A DNA stretch of 64,000 nt from Nocardia flavorosea NBRC 108225 (GCF_001613385.1 NZ_BDCG01000015.1:186001-250000), one strand, 5' to 3'. Positions 36,417-46,397 are shown, counted from the stretch's first letter. A program made the numbers and translations. The notes: generated by a model from the letters alone, not told the origin.

Positions 36417-37058
36417 ATGTCCGGCAGCAGCGGCGAGTACGAACTCCAAGAACGAAACGGCACCCGGGAGCGGGCGGACCAGTTCTATCGTACCCAGGTG
36501 CTCGATCATCTCAATGCGCGCATGATCGCGTTCGTCGGCCGAATGGATATGGCATTCATTGCCACGGCGAATGATCAGGGAGAATGCGATGCCAGCTTCC
36601 GGGCCGGTGACCCAGGATTCCTGCATGTCATCGACGAACACGCCATCGCCTACCCGGAATACCGGGGAAATGGGGTAATGGCCAGTCTCGGCAATATTCA
36701 CACGAATCCGCATGTCGGTATCCTGCTCATCGATTTCACACAGGACCGCATCGGTCTGCACATCAACGGCCGTGCCCACATCACAGATGATGCCGTCCTG
36801 CGCAGTTCGGTGTCCGAATTGCCGCTGGACCATCGCGGGCGCGGCGCGCGACTCTGGGTGGTCGTGCAGGTGGTGGAAGCATATATTCACTGCCGGAAAC
36901 ATATCCCACACCTGACACCGGGGCGAGGAGACGACCGGCACTGGGGCACCGACAATCCACGCGCAAAAGGCGGTGACTATTTCCATACCAAGGCCGAATC
37001 GGAGGTTACCCTCTCGTCCATATCACCGGGCGGTGAACGAGATATAGCCAAAGCATAG
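36417..37058 (+). CDS. Pyridoxamine 5'-phosphate oxidase family protein
   Basis: A 213-residue protein of the FMN- or F420-binding split-barrel superfamily. The segments MDMAFIATANDQGECDASFR, GNGVMASLGNIHTNPHVGIL and DRIGLHINGRAHI follow the order seen in the PNPOx-like stress and F420 proteins; the C-terminal AYIHCRKHIP is also typical. The substrate is unknown. It sits inside the ESX-4-type locus, between eccB and the convergent mycP, and looks like a later insertion. Its 3' end abuts the mycP end with no spacer, so no terminator separates them. Confidence 0.85.
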   Translation: MSGSSGEYELQERNGTRERADQFYRTQVLDHLNARMIAFVGRMDMAFIATANDQGECDASFRAGDPGFLHVIDEHAIAYPEYRGNGVMASLGNIHTNPHVGILLIDFTQDRIGLHINGRAHITDDAVLRSSVSELPLDHRGRGARLWVVVQVVEAYIHCRKHIPHLTPGRGDDRHWGTDNPRAKGGDYFHTKAESEVTLSSISPGGERDIAKA

Positions 37059-38465
37059 TCAGGCGTCGTCTTCGCCGACTCCGAACCGGCGCCGGGTGGG
37101 GAACGACGCCAGGTAGCCGATGATCAGGCTGCCACCGATGATCCCGCTGCCGATCAGTGCCACATTGCGGGCCGTATGGTCCGGTGGGTCGGGTGGCGCG
37201 GGAACCGCGAGTTGTTTGCTCACCGGCGGGTTCGGTTCCTTGGGGCGGAGTTCGTCGGTGACCTCGTTGGTCAGGGCGGCGACCGGATCGATCGCACCGT
37301 AGCCCACGTACGGATTCCAGCCCTCGGCCGGTGCATGCGCGGTGGCCTGGATCCGTTTCATCACTTCTACGGCGGAAAGCTCCGGGAAACGTGAGCGGAC
37401 CAGTGCGACCACACCGGAGACATAAGGCGCGGCGAAGCTCGTTCCGTTGATGCTCTGCTGGCCCTGGCCGCCGACGGTGCCGTTGATGACCCCGGTGCCG
37501 ACAGAATCCAGGGACACGATGTTCTCGCCGGGTGCGGCGACGCTCAACCACGGTCCGGGAACGGTGAATTCGGAGGGTGCTCCGTCGGCGTCGATGGAGC
37601 CGACCGAGAGCACCAGATCGTCATAGCGGGCCGGCGTGACATTGACGGTTGTTTTGCTCCACGGATCCGCGGTGGGATCCAGCGGATCCAGAATGTTGGT
37701 GTTGCCCTTGCAGTTGTCGTTGTCGGTGTTACCCGCAGAGGTGACGACCACGGCGTTCTTCGTATGCACCGCGTAGTGCAGTGCCGCACCCAGCGAACCG
37801 TCGGAGATGGGGCTGGAACTGCAGGCGACCTCGGAGATGTTGATAACCGTGGCGCCCATATCCGCGGCGCGGCGGATGGCCTGCGCCATGGTCGCGACAT
37901 TGCCGTATCCCTCTTTGGAGAGGTCCTCGGGGGATTTGGTGGCGTTACTGCCCGCCTTCACGTATTTATCGCTCGTCTGGCGAATCGCGAGGATGGTCGC
38001 CGCCGGAGCTACACCGGAAAAGCCTTGTCCCAGAACGTGACTCGCGCCGATGATACCGGCCACCAACGTGCCGTGCGCATCGCAGTCCTCGGTGCCGTCG
38101 CCGCTGTTCGCCACGAAATCCCCGCCGGGGCGCAGGCCCGGCAGTCGCGGGTGCCGGGCGACGCCGGTATCGATCACCGCGACCAGTTGACCTTCCCCTT
38201 TGGAGAACTGCCACGCGTGCGGGAGATCCAGGGCCGCCTGTGCGGCGGGCACTGTCGGGCCCTCGCCGCCGGCGACCGTGCTGGTGCACGGGGCGTTGGC
38301 CTTGCGTTCGGTCGGTTCGCTGGGTCTCGCCGGATCACCGGAGGGCACCTGGCCCGGATCCACCGCCGGTGGCCGGTCGGCGTAGGCGGTCGGTTGCGCG
38401 AACCCCAGTGATGCGCTCACCCCCAGAACCGCGGCCACGGCCGCGGTGCGGATCCCCCGGCTCAC
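37059..38465 (-). CDS. mycP: Type VII secretion-associated serine protease mycosin (ESX-4-type locus)
   Basis: A 468-residue membrane-anchored subtilase with a signal peptide, a catalytic triad Asp99 (VIDTGV), His131 (DAHGT) and Ser343 (GTSFAAP), and a C-terminal helix with a short basic-acidic tail. GTG 38465 overlaps the eccD stop (GTGA), giving translational coupling and mirroring the eccD-mycP pair of locus 1. A Cys-containing loop (CKGNTN region) is also present. Confidence 0.94.
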   Translation of the reverse strand: MSRGIRTAAVAAVLGVSASLGFAQPTAYADRPPAVDPGQVPSGDPARPSEPTERKANAPCTSTVAGGEGPTVPAAQAALDLPHAWQFSKGEGQLVAVIDTGVARHPRLPGLRPGGDFVANSGDGTEDCDAHGTLVAGIIGASHVLGQGFSGVAPAATILAIRQTSDKYVKAGSNATKSPEDLSKEGYGNVATMAQAIRRAADMGATVINISEVACSSSPISDGSLGAALHYAVHTKNAVVVTSAGNTDNDNCKGNTNILDPLDPTADPWSKTTVNVTPARYDDLVLSVGSIDADGAPSEFTVPGPWLSVAAPGENIVSLDSVGTGVINGTVGGQGQQSINGTSFAAPYVSGVVALVRSRFPELSAVEVMKRIQATAHAPAEGWNPYVGYGAIDPVAALTNEVTDELRPKEPNPPVSKQLAVPAPPDPPDHTARNVALIGSGIIGGSLIIGYLASFPTRRRFGVGEDDA

Positions 38466-39928
38466 AGCCCGCGGACGAGGGAGTAGAAGTCGGCCACCCA
38501 GAAAACGAGCGGCAGTACCGCGGCCACGAAGCCGTATTCGATCAGTTCGGCCGCGCGCCGCATCGGCGGTGTCGCCGACTGGTTGGGGACAATGATGCCG
38601 AGGACCAGCGCCGCGATCACCATCACCAGCGCGGCCCCGAACGCCGCCATCGGCAGATCGGCCACGAAGGCCATGGCCGCGAGCATGACCAGCAGGATTG
38701 CGGCACCCGCGACGATCAGGATGACGGCCTGTTCCGCGCCGGCGTAGGTGCGGCTGCGGAACATGAGGACTGCCGCGCAGACGAGCGCGAGCGCGATGCC
38801 CTGCCAATAGAAGCCGCCGTAGTCGGGATCGGTGGCCACCAGTGCGCCGACCACCGTGACCAGTGCGGTCGCGGTGACCAGCCCGCTCAAATAGGTGCGC
38901 GCCCGCATGGATTTCGCATGCAGGATATCGAGGGTGGGCAGGGCGCGATGGTCGTCGGGATCGTCCTCGGTGGGATCGATCGGGGTGCCCGGGGCCGGAA
39001 CCGGCGGTAGCGGCAGTTTCGCCAGCATCATCGAAATACGCGGCGCCAGCGACAACGCGCCCAGTCCGACGGCCGCCACCACGGCGCCGACCGCTTCGAG
39101 CCGCTGCGCGGTGAGCAGGCCGACCAATGCCGAGGGGACCAGGAAGATCGCAACGGTGCCGGCGCCGATGAACACCCCGAGCCCGACACCGGTCACGCGC
39201 CAGGCCAGGATCGCGGTGGCCCCGAACAGCGTGGACCCGAGCAGCAGATGCGCCCAGCCGTAGTGGTCCGGGACGATGAGCATGCCACCGGTGAAGGCGA
39301 GCGGCAGCGCGCAGCCGCCGAGTACCAGTGCCGTTTTCGGATCCCCGTAGACGCGGCTCAGGATCATCGCTGCCACCACCAGCAGCACGGTCACGCCCAG
39401 CGCGATCGCGCCGGTGATCCAGCCGGGCATCGCATCGGGCGCCGCCAGCAGGCCCGTGCAACCCGCCAGCATGGCGAGAACGGCCAGTACCGAGCCGGTG
39501 ATCCGCGCAGTTTTCGGATTCCAGCCGCGGAAGTGTTCGGCATCGGCGACGGCGACGTTGTACATGATGTCGTCGAACAGGGGAGTGGGTGCAGTGGCCG
39601 CGGAGTTCTCCAGCATGAGCAACTCGCCGTCGCGGATACCCTGTTCGCCCAGGCTCAGCGAGTTCGACAGCGGCGGCTGACCGATCCGTGCCAGTACCCA
39701 GTCGGCAGGTTCGTACCGTTCGCCCTGATTGTCGAACTCATTGGTGCGGCTGTGCGCGGCGACCATATCGACGACGCTGGGAATGACCAGGGCCACGGGC
39801 ACATCTACCGGGATGGCCATATCGACCTGTGTGTGTTTGGCCAGAATGGTGACCCTGGTGAGATCCGGTGCGCGGACTATACCCCGCGAGGAATCTTCCT
39901 CCATATGGTCGAGTCGCGCATGCGTCAC
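38462..39928 (-). CDS. eccD: Type VII secretion integral membrane protein EccD (ESX-4-type locus)
   Basis: A 488-residue protein: ubiquitin-like N-terminal domain (about residues 20-105) and about 11 membrane helices. GTG 39928 is chosen, with GGGGGAAG just upstream; ATG 39904 is a shorter option. The longer frame would reach into the eccC promoter region and beyond. It is divergent from eccC across about 170 bp, so one regulatory region may serve both eccD-mycP and eccC. Confidence 0.92.
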   Translation of the reverse strand: MTHARLDHMEEDSSRGIVRAPDLTRVTILAKHTQVDMAIPVDVPVALVIPSVVDMVAAHSRTNEFDNQGERYEPADWVLARIGQPPLSNSLSLGEQGIRDGELLMLENSAATAPTPLFDDIMYNVAVADAEHFRGWNPKTARITGSVLAVLAMLAGCTGLLAAPDAMPGWITGAIALGVTVLLVVAAMILSRVYGDPKTALVLGGCALPLAFTGGMLIVPDHYGWAHLLLGSTLFGATAILAWRVTGVGLGVFIGAGTVAIFLVPSALVGLLTAQRLEAVGAVVAAVGLGALSLAPRISMMLAKLPLPPVPAPGTPIDPTEDDPDDHRALPTLDILHAKSMRARTYLSGLVTATALVTVVGALVATDPDYGGFYWQGIALALVCAAVLMFRSRTYAGAEQAVILIVAGAAILLVMLAAMAFVADLPMAAFGAALVMVIAALVLGIIVPNQSATPPMRRAAELIEYGFVAAVLPLVFWVADFYSLVRGL

Positions 39929-40100
39929 GCTTCCCCCAAGTTTGTTTGCTACCCTGCCGTTTTCACATTCTCCCAGCAGATGGCGCGGGTTGCGTGCCCA
40001 CGTCGCGGCCAGCAGAATGCAGGTCGAACTGTACGACATGTTCGCGCCTGCCTCTACACTGAGCCCGAACATCGCATTGCCACAAGGGGGATCTCGCTCG

Positions 40101-43100
40101 ATGACCACGGTTCGGTTTCAGAGGCGTGCGCGCCGGGAGGTTCCACGGACCCCGGGCGGCGAAGTGACACTGCAACCGCCCCCCGAGATTCCCCGGGTAA
40201 CGCCCGGAAACCTGCTGATGAAGCTCATGCCGGTGGTGATGATCATCGGCATGGTCGGGATGATGGCGTTGATGTTCACGCAGGGTGGCGGTATCGCGTC
40301 CAACCCGATGTCGCTGATGTTCCCGATGATGATGATGGTCTCGATGATCGGTATGTTCGCCGGTCAGGGCAACGGCAAGGGCGCCAAGGCGGCCGAGGCC
40401 AACGAGGACCGCAAAGATTACCTGCGTTATCTCGACCAGGTCCGCAAAGATGTCGACGTGACCGCCACCGAACAGCGGGCCGCGGTCGAATGGAGTCATC
40501 CCGAACCCGGTCTGGTCTGGATGCTCGCGGGCACCTCCCGGATGTGGGAACGCCGCCCCAGCGACAAGGACTTCTGTCATGTGCGCATCGGGATCGGTGG
40601 CCAGCGGCTGGCCACCCGCCTGGTGGCGCCGGAGACCGGCCCGGTGGAGGAACTCGAACCCATCGCCGCGGTATCGCTGCGGCGTTTCGTCCGGGCCCAT
40701 TCCACGGTCCCGGATCTGCCGACCGCGGTCGCGGTGAAGGGGTTCGCCACCATCGCGCTCGACGGCGACCGTGCCCAGGCCCGCGATATGGTGCGCGCGA
40801 TGCTGGTCCAGCTGGCCATGTTCCACGGCCCCGACCAGGTGCTCACCGCGGTGGTCTGCGGGCCCGACACCAGCGCGGAATGGGAATGGACCAAATGGCT
40901 GCCGCATACCCAGCATCCGGATGCCCAGGACGGTATCGGCAGTCAGCGCATGTTCTACGGGTCGATCCGGGAGATGATGGCCGGTTTGGCGCCGATCCTG
41001 GCCAACCGTGTTCGCTATTCCCGTAATCAGCCCACCAACTCCGCCATGGTGCATGTGGTGATCCTGGTGGACGGCGGTCTGCTCGAAGCCGAGGAAGATC
41101 AGCTGCGCGAGGCCGGCTACGAAGGCGTCACAGTCATCGATCTCTGCGGCTACGCTCCGCGGCTCGCCGTATCCCGCGGTATCACGCTCACCATCCGCAA
41201 CGGCGAATGCCTGGGTCGCGGCGCCACCGGCAACCAGGAACGTTTCGCGATGATCGACCGGCTCAGCCCGGAGCAGGCCCAGCAGGTGGCCCGCCGGCTG
41301 GCCCCTTACCGGGCGGCAACCCAGCGCAGCAGCGATGTCGAGGTCACCGAGGGCGAAACCATCGACACCTGGGCCCAGCTCATGGGCCTCGGCGACCTCG
41401 GTTCCTTCAACCCGGAGCGCGCCTGGCATCCCCGCTACGGCCGGGAACGCCTGCGGGTGCCGTTCGGTGTCGGCGCCGACGGCCTGCCGGTCGTTCTCGA
41501 TATCAAGGAAGCCGCCGAATCCGGTATGGGTCCGCACGGCTTGTGCATCGGTGCCACCGGTTCCGGTAAATCGGAGTTCCTGCGCACCCTGGTCCTGAGC
41601 CTGCTCGCCACCCATTCACCGGACCAGCTGAACCTGGTCCTGGTCGACTTCAAGGGTGGTGCGACCTTCCTCGGTCTCGACCAGGTCCCACATGTCGCGG
41701 CCGTTATCACCAACCTCGAAGAAGAGGCCGACCTCGTCGACCGTATGCGTGACGCCCTGGCCGGTGAGATGAACCGCCGGCAGGAAGTCCTGCGTCAGGC
41801 CGGTAACTTCGCCAATGTTTCCGACTACGAGAAAGCTCGCGCCGCCGGCGCCGACCTGGATCCGTTGCCCGCACTGTTCGTCGTGCTCGACGAATTCTCC
41901 GAATTGCTCACCCAGCACCCGGATTTCGCGGAACTGTTCGTGATGATCGGCCGGCTGGGCCGCTCGCTGCACGTGCACCTTCTGCTCGCCTCGCAGCGGC
42001 TGGAAGAAGGCAAACTGAAAGGTCTCGAATCCCACCTGTCGTACCGGATCGGCCTGAAAACCTTCTCCGCCAACGAATCTCGCCAGGTGCTGGGCGTTCC
42101 CGATGCGTACAATCTGCCCGGTGTCCCGGGCGGCGGCTATCTGAAGTCGGATTCGGGCGAGATCCAGCGCTTCCAGGCCTCCTACGTTTCGGGTCCGTAT
42201 GTGGGTGGCGGTCCGCAGCGCGATATATCGGTCGCCACCAGTGCCGGTGAACTCGATGTCACCGCGCGGCCGTTCCTGGCCAAGCATGTGGAATTCCGTG
42301 CCGCGGACCGTGTTCCACTCGCTCCCGAACCCGTCGACGAGCCGGAACCCCTGGTCGAGGACGGCGAGCAGATCTCCAACCTGGGCATGATCGCCGCCCG
42401 GATTCGCGGGCACGGTCGCCCCGCGCACGCGATCTGGTTGCCGCCGCTGGACGCCGCCCCGCCGCTCGACCAGCTCAACGAGCGTTCGATTCTCACCGGC
42501 GAATACAACGCCGTCGCGAGCCTGCGCGCACCCATCGGTATCGTCGACCGACCGTACGACCAGCGGCGTGATCCGCTGGTCGTAGACCTGTCCGGCGCCC
42601 GCGGTAACGTCGCCGTGGTCGGCGGTCCGCAGTCCGGTAAGTCGACGATGTTGCGTGCGCTGATCATGTCGATGTCGATGACCCACACCGCCGAACAGGT
42701 GCAGTTCTACTGCCTCGACTTCGGTGGCGGCACCCTCGCCAGCCTCGAGGGGCTACCCCATGTCGGTTCGGTCGCGGCCCGCCTCGACCAGGACAAGGTC
42801 CGCCGCACAGTCGCGGAGATGACCACCATCGTGCGCAACCGCGAATTGCGGTTCCGCCAGCTCGGTATCGAATCGATGTCGGAATTCCGCCGCCTGCGTG
42901 CCGGCGACCCGGCCGTCAGCCAGGCCGCCGCCGGCGCCCACGAGGACCCCTTCGGCGACGCCTTCCTGGTGATCGACGGTTACGGCTCCATCCGCCAGGA
43001 TTTCGAGCCCCTCGAACAGGCCATCATGAACCTCGCCGTCCAGGGCCTCTCCTACGGTGTGCACGTGGTGATCGCCCTGTCCCGCTGGATGGAGGCCCGC

Positions 43101-44132
43101 CCCCAGCTCAAGGACCAGATCGGCACCCGCCTCGAACTGCGCCTCGGCGATCCGGCCGACTCCGAATTCGGCCGTAAGGTCGCCGCATTGGTCCCGCAGG
43201 GCCGCCCGGGTCGCGGTATGACCCCGGAGAGCCTGCATATGATCACCGCGCTCCCACGGGTCGACGGTTCGTCCGACCCCGAGGACATCAGCCGCGGTGT
43301 CGCCGATGCCGTCGCCCGGCTACAGCAGGCGACGCCGGGTCGCCCGGCGCCCCAGGTCCGCATGCTGCCCGAACAGCTCGACCGCGAGCAGTTCGTCCGC
43401 GCTATCGGCCCCTGGCAGGGCTCGCCGGACCGGCGCAATGCCGCGATTCCGATCGGTATCAACGAATCCGAGCTGGCTCCGGTTTTCCTCAACTTCGACG
43501 AGAATCCGCATTTCCTCATCTTCGGCGACACCGAATGCGGGAAGTCGACCCTGCTACGCAATATCGTCAGCGGGATCATCGAATCCAATGCGCAGAACCA
43601 AGCTGCGCTGATCCTCGTGGATTTCCGGCGCACCATGCTGGGTGCATTCCCACAGGAGCGTCTGGCCGCCTACGCGACCGGTGCCGAGGGCCTGAAGACC
43701 AATATGCGCGACCTCGCGGGACTCTTGCAGACCCGGCTGCCCGGCCCGAACATCACGCCGCAGGAACTGCGGGAACGCTCCTGGTGGACCGGCCCGGACC
43801 TGTATGTGGTCGTCGACGACTACGACCTGGTTGCCAGCGGGTCCGGCGGTAATCCCATCGCGCAGATCGTGGACTACCTGGCACATGCCAAGGATATCGG
43901 CCTGCATCTGATCATCGCGCGGCGTTCCGGTGGCGCGGGCCGCGCCATGTACGAAGCGGTTATCTCACGGATGCGGGATCTGGCCACGCCCGGCCTCGTC
44001 ATGAGCGGTAGCCGAGAAGAAGGCAACTTGATGGGCAATGTGCGCCCGAGCGCGATGCCGCCCGGCCGGGGAACCCTGGCGGGCCGCTCCGGTGCCGAGC
44101 TCATCCAGACCTCATGGATGCCGGGCCTGTAA
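40101..44132 (+). CDS. eccC: Type VII secretion FtsK/SpoIIIE ATPase EccC (ESX-4-type locus)
   Basis: A 1343-residue fused EccC. Two N-terminal membrane helices are followed by three P-loop domains: GATGSGKS at 484-491, GGPQSGKS at 841-848, GDTECGKS at 1142-1149, all with intact Walker A motifs. ATG 40101 has AAGGGGG 10 bp upstream and aligns with the start of the locus 1 paralogue (both share RxPGGEVxL and PVVM segments). The stop TAA overlaps the start of the next gene by one base. Confidence 0.95.
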   Translation: MTTVRFQRRARREVPRTPGGEVTLQPPPEIPRVTPGNLLMKLMPVVMIIGMVGMMALMFTQGGGIASNPMSLMFPMMMMVSMIGMFAGQGNGKGAKAAEANEDRKDYLRYLDQVRKDVDVTATEQRAAVEWSHPEPGLVWMLAGTSRMWERRPSDKDFCHVRIGIGGQRLATRLVAPETGPVEELEPIAAVSLRRFVRAHSTVPDLPTAVAVKGFATIALDGDRAQARDMVRAMLVQLAMFHGPDQVLTAVVCGPDTSAEWEWTKWLPHTQHPDAQDGIGSQRMFYGSIREMMAGLAPILANRVRYSRNQPTNSAMVHVVILVDGGLLEAEEDQLREAGYEGVTVIDLCGYAPRLAVSRGITLTIRNGECLGRGATGNQERFAMIDRLSPEQAQQVARRLAPYRAATQRSSDVEVTEGETIDTWAQLMGLGDLGSFNPERAWHPRYGRERLRVPFGVGADGLPVVLDIKEAAESGMGPHGLCIGATGSGKSEFLRTLVLSLLATHSPDQLNLVLVDFKGGATFLGLDQVPHVAAVITNLEEEADLVDRMRDALAGEMNRRQEVLRQAGNFANVSDYEKARAAGADLDPLPALFVVLDEFSELLTQHPDFAELFVMIGRLGRSLHVHLLLASQRLEEGKLKGLESHLSYRIGLKTFSANESRQVLGVPDAYNLPGVPGGGYLKSDSGEIQRFQASYVSGPYVGGGPQRDISVATSAGELDVTARPFLAKHVEFRAADRVPLAPEPVDEPEPLVEDGEQISNLGMIAARIRGHGRPAHAIWLPPLDAAPPLDQLNERSILTGEYNAVASLRAPIGIVDRPYDQRRDPLVVDLSGARGNVAVVGGPQSGKSTMLRALIMSMSMTHTAEQVQFYCLDFGGGTLASLEGLPHVGSVAARLDQDKVRRTVAEMTTIVRNRELRFRQLGIESMSEFRRLRAGDPAVSQAAAGAHEDPFGDAFLVIDGYGSIRQDFEPLEQAIMNLAVQGLSYGVHVVIALSRWMEARPQLKDQIGTRLELRLGDPADSEFGRKVAALVPQGRPGRGMTPESLHMITALPRVDGSSDPEDISRGVADAVARLQQATPGRPAPQVRMLPEQLDREQFVRAIGPWQGSPDRRNAAIPIGINESELAPVFLNFDENPHFLIFGDTECGKSTLLRNIVSGIIESNAQNQAALILVDFRRTMLGAFPQERLAAYATGAEGLKTNMRDLAGLLQTRLPGPNITPQELRERSWWTGPDLYVVVDDYDLVASGSGGNPIAQIVDYLAHAKDIGLHLIIARRSGGAGRAMYEAVISRMRDLATPGLVMSGSREEGNLMGNVRPSAMPPGRGTLAGRSGAELIQTSWMPGL

Positions 44133-45568
44133 TGCCCGCCGTCGAGATCGCGCTGACCGAAACCCGGCTGTGGGCATGGAGTGCGAACACCCACGCCGAC
44201 TTCGTGCCCTCGGTCGTCCCGGGCAGCGACGGTCGCACTCTCGTGGTCGGCGAGCCACTGGCACCGCCGTCCATCGCGGTATCGCCCGCACAGCTCATCA
44301 CCGCTGACCGCATCGCCTACGACCCGGGGATGCCGAAACCGGTGGACGCCCTGGCCACCGTTTTCGGCCACACCCTCACCCAACTGCGTATCAATTCACC
44401 CTGCGAGCGTTTGACGGTGGTGCACCCCAGCGAATGGGATCCGCACCGCCTGACCGTCCTGCAGTCCGCGGCGACCCGGCATGCCGGCCGAGTAGAACTG
44501 CAGCCCGCGGCTCTGCGTGCCGTGATCGCGACCCAGCGGATCCGGGACGTGCGCACCGTGGTCCTGGAATTCGGTCCGTTGTCGACCACCGCGTCGACGG
44601 TCGTGCCGAGCGACAGTGGCCCGCGGCTCGAATTCTGTGAGCACGAACCACTTCTGGCCGCGGTAGAGATCAGTGGCGACGAGTACGGCCGCACCTCCTT
44701 CCGTTCGATGATCGAACGCCTGATCCATGGCTGCCAGGTCGATTCCGTGGTCATCGTCGGCCGGACGGACGCCGATTTCCTCGATCTCGTCGCCGAGGTG
44801 ATCGGCGAACTGTGCCGTGCCGAGCTACTCGTTCTCGGCGGCGCCGACCTGGTTCGGGCCCGCAATACCGATCCCATCGATCAGCGGCCCAGCCTCCCAC
44901 CGGCCGCCGCCGACGCCGAATGGCTGCAACCGCTGCGCGAACGAGCGGCCGCCACCAGGCCACCCCGCTCGAAAACTCCGCTCTACGTCGGCGCCGCAGC
45001 GGTAATGGCGCTGGCGGTCCTGGTAGCCGGCGGTGTCTTCCTCGGGATGTCCACGGGCGGAGATTCCGAAGCAGTAGCTTCCACCCCGACGACTACCGGT
45101 GTGCCCGCCGCTCCCACGGATCCGGAAGAACCCGGCTCGGGCTCTATGACCGTGGGGCCGGTGATGTTCGCCGTCCCCGACGGCTGGCGCGTAACCGACC
45201 CTGCCACTGCCTCCGCCGATCGCGTCGTGCTGGAGCCCACCGAGGGACCGAAGGCTCGCATCACGGTTGTCCAGGAGCAGTTGCGGGTCCCCGGCGCCGG
45301 CTACGAACAGGTCGCCGCCGACCTCGAAGCCAAAAGGGTCGCTGCCGCAGCGGGTTTGTACTCTCCGATCCGCCGCGACGTGGTCTTCGGAGGCCGTTCC
45401 GGACTCGCCTATTCCGAGCATCCGGAGGGCGGATCCATCGTTGACTGGCATGTTATCGTCGAGCACAGCATCCAGATCAGCATCGGATGCCAGTATCAGA
45501 CAGGGGGGCAGGACTCGATTACACCTATCTGTGAAGACCTCGCGTCCTCGCTGGACATCATCCGATGA
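44132..45568 (+). CDS. Type VII secretion-associated protein, Rv3446c family
   Basis: A 478-residue protein. The N-terminal 280 residues resemble an actin/Hsp70-like fold without recognisable nucleotide motifs. A single membrane helix (LYVGAAAVMALAVLVAGGVF) follows at about residue 289, then an extracellular domain that fits the type VII secretion-associated domain TIGR03931. Rv3446c is the gene next to eccC4 in M. tuberculosis ESX-4, so the same position here supports the ESX-4 call. The function in secretion is unknown. Start chosen at ATG 44132, overlapping the eccC stop. Confidence 0.82.
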   Translation: MPAVEIALTETRLWAWSANTHADFVPSVVPGSDGRTLVVGEPLAPPSIAVSPAQLITADRIAYDPGMPKPVDALATVFGHTLTQLRINSPCERLTVVHPSEWDPHRLTVLQSAATRHAGRVELQPAALRAVIATQRIRDVRTVVLEFGPLSTTASTVVPSDSGPRLEFCEHEPLLAAVEISGDEYGRTSFRSMIERLIHGCQVDSVVIVGRTDADFLDLVAEVIGELCRAELLVLGGADLVRARNTDPIDQRPSLPPAAADAEWLQPLRERAAATRPPRSKTPLYVGAAAVMALAVLVAGGVFLGMSTGGDSEAVASTPTTTGVPAAPTDPEEPGSGSMTVGPVMFAVPDGWRVTDPATASADRVVLEPTEGPKARITVVQEQLRVPGAGYEQVAADLEAKRVAAAAGLYSPIRRDVVFGGRSGLAYSEHPEGGSIVDWHVIVEHSIQISIGCQYQTGGQDSITPICEDLASSLDIIR

Positions 45569-45699
45569 CACCGGCCGGGATTTTTCCGAAATTCGTTGGA
45601 ACCGATTGGGCGGGGACTCCGTCCAATCATCATGAAGGCAAGTTCGGACCGTTTGCGGACGCAGGGGGTCCGGATCCGAACTCGTAACGAGGAGGAATC

Positions 45700-46035
45700 A
45701 TGTCGGTAGTTGCCGATTTGGCCGCAATGGAGACTGCTGCCAAGCATGTCGAGACCGTGAACGGGCAGATGCAGACCGAGATCGCCAGGGTCCGTGACAT
45801 TGTCGCCGGCTCGCAAGGCAACTGGGTTGGTGCGGCCGCCGGTGCCTTCATCAAGATCATGGCGGATTATGACCAGAAAGCACGTCAGCTGAGCGATGTG
45901 CTGGCCGAAATCGCTGTTCAGATCCGGGAGAACGGCCGGGGCTACGACGCACAGGAACAGGCGAACTTGGCGGCCATGAACGCTGCGGGCGCCTCTGGGG
46001 ATCTCGGTGACTCGGCATCCAGCCTGAATATCTGA
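45700..46035 (+). CDS. WXG100 protein, EsxU-like
   Basis: A 111-residue helical hairpin with WVG at residues 42-44 and the C-terminal secretion signal YDAQE (Tyr82-Glu86) that matches YxxxD/E. AGGAGGA precedes the ATG. It is followed 37 bp later by the EsxT-like partner; the pair matches esxU-esxT of ESX-4 and should be the substrate of this channel. Confidence 0.85.
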   Translation: MSVVADLAAMETAAKHVETVNGQMQTEIARVRDIVAGSQGNWVGAAAGAFIKIMADYDQKARQLSDVLAEIAVQIRENGRGYDAQEQANLAAMNAAGASGDLGDSASSLNI

Positions 46036-46072
46036 ACCCAGCCCGGCTACCACACTGTCTCAAGGAGTATCA

Positions 46073-46378
46073 ATGTCAGAAGTAAAGTACTCGTCGGAGC
46101 AGCTGCACGCGATGTCCGACGACCTCGTTGCCGCGAAAGGTCGTTTGGCTGAAGCGCATCAAGAACTGCAGGGGTACGTCAATGGTCTGGTTTCGCAGTG
46201 GGAATCCGGCGCCAGGGATGCCTATATGGACAAGCAGCGGCGGTGGGACGATGCCATCCAGAGTCCTGACCAGACCACTGGCCTGCTCCCCATTATTCAG
46301 GCTGTCGCAAAGGTAGTTAAAGACGGTGCCGTCGATATGGCGACAACCGATGCGCAGAATGCTGCGAAGTGGATGTGA
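46073..46378 (+). CDS. WXG100-like protein, EsxT-like
   Basis: A 101-residue helical protein. The turn reads WESG (residues 43-46), one residue longer than WxG, and the C-terminal part (VAKVVKDGAVDMATTDAQNA) resembles M. tuberculosis EsxT, which also departs from the WXG pattern. AAGGAG precedes the ATG. A perfect hairpin terminator begins 19 bp after the stop and closes the ESX-4 locus. Confidence 0.8.
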   Translation: MSEVKYSSEQLHAMSDDLVAAKGRLAEAHQELQGYVNGLVSQWESGARDAYMDKQRRWDDAIQSPDQTTGLLPIIQAVAKVVKDGAVDMATTDAQNAAKWM

Positions 46379-46397
46379 CACCGATCCGGTGAGAATT

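Noticed and set aside
38466..39461. Upstream extension of the ESX-4 mycP frame
   Set aside because: Same reasoning: it runs inside eccD in another phase, and the real protein begins with a signal peptide at 38465.
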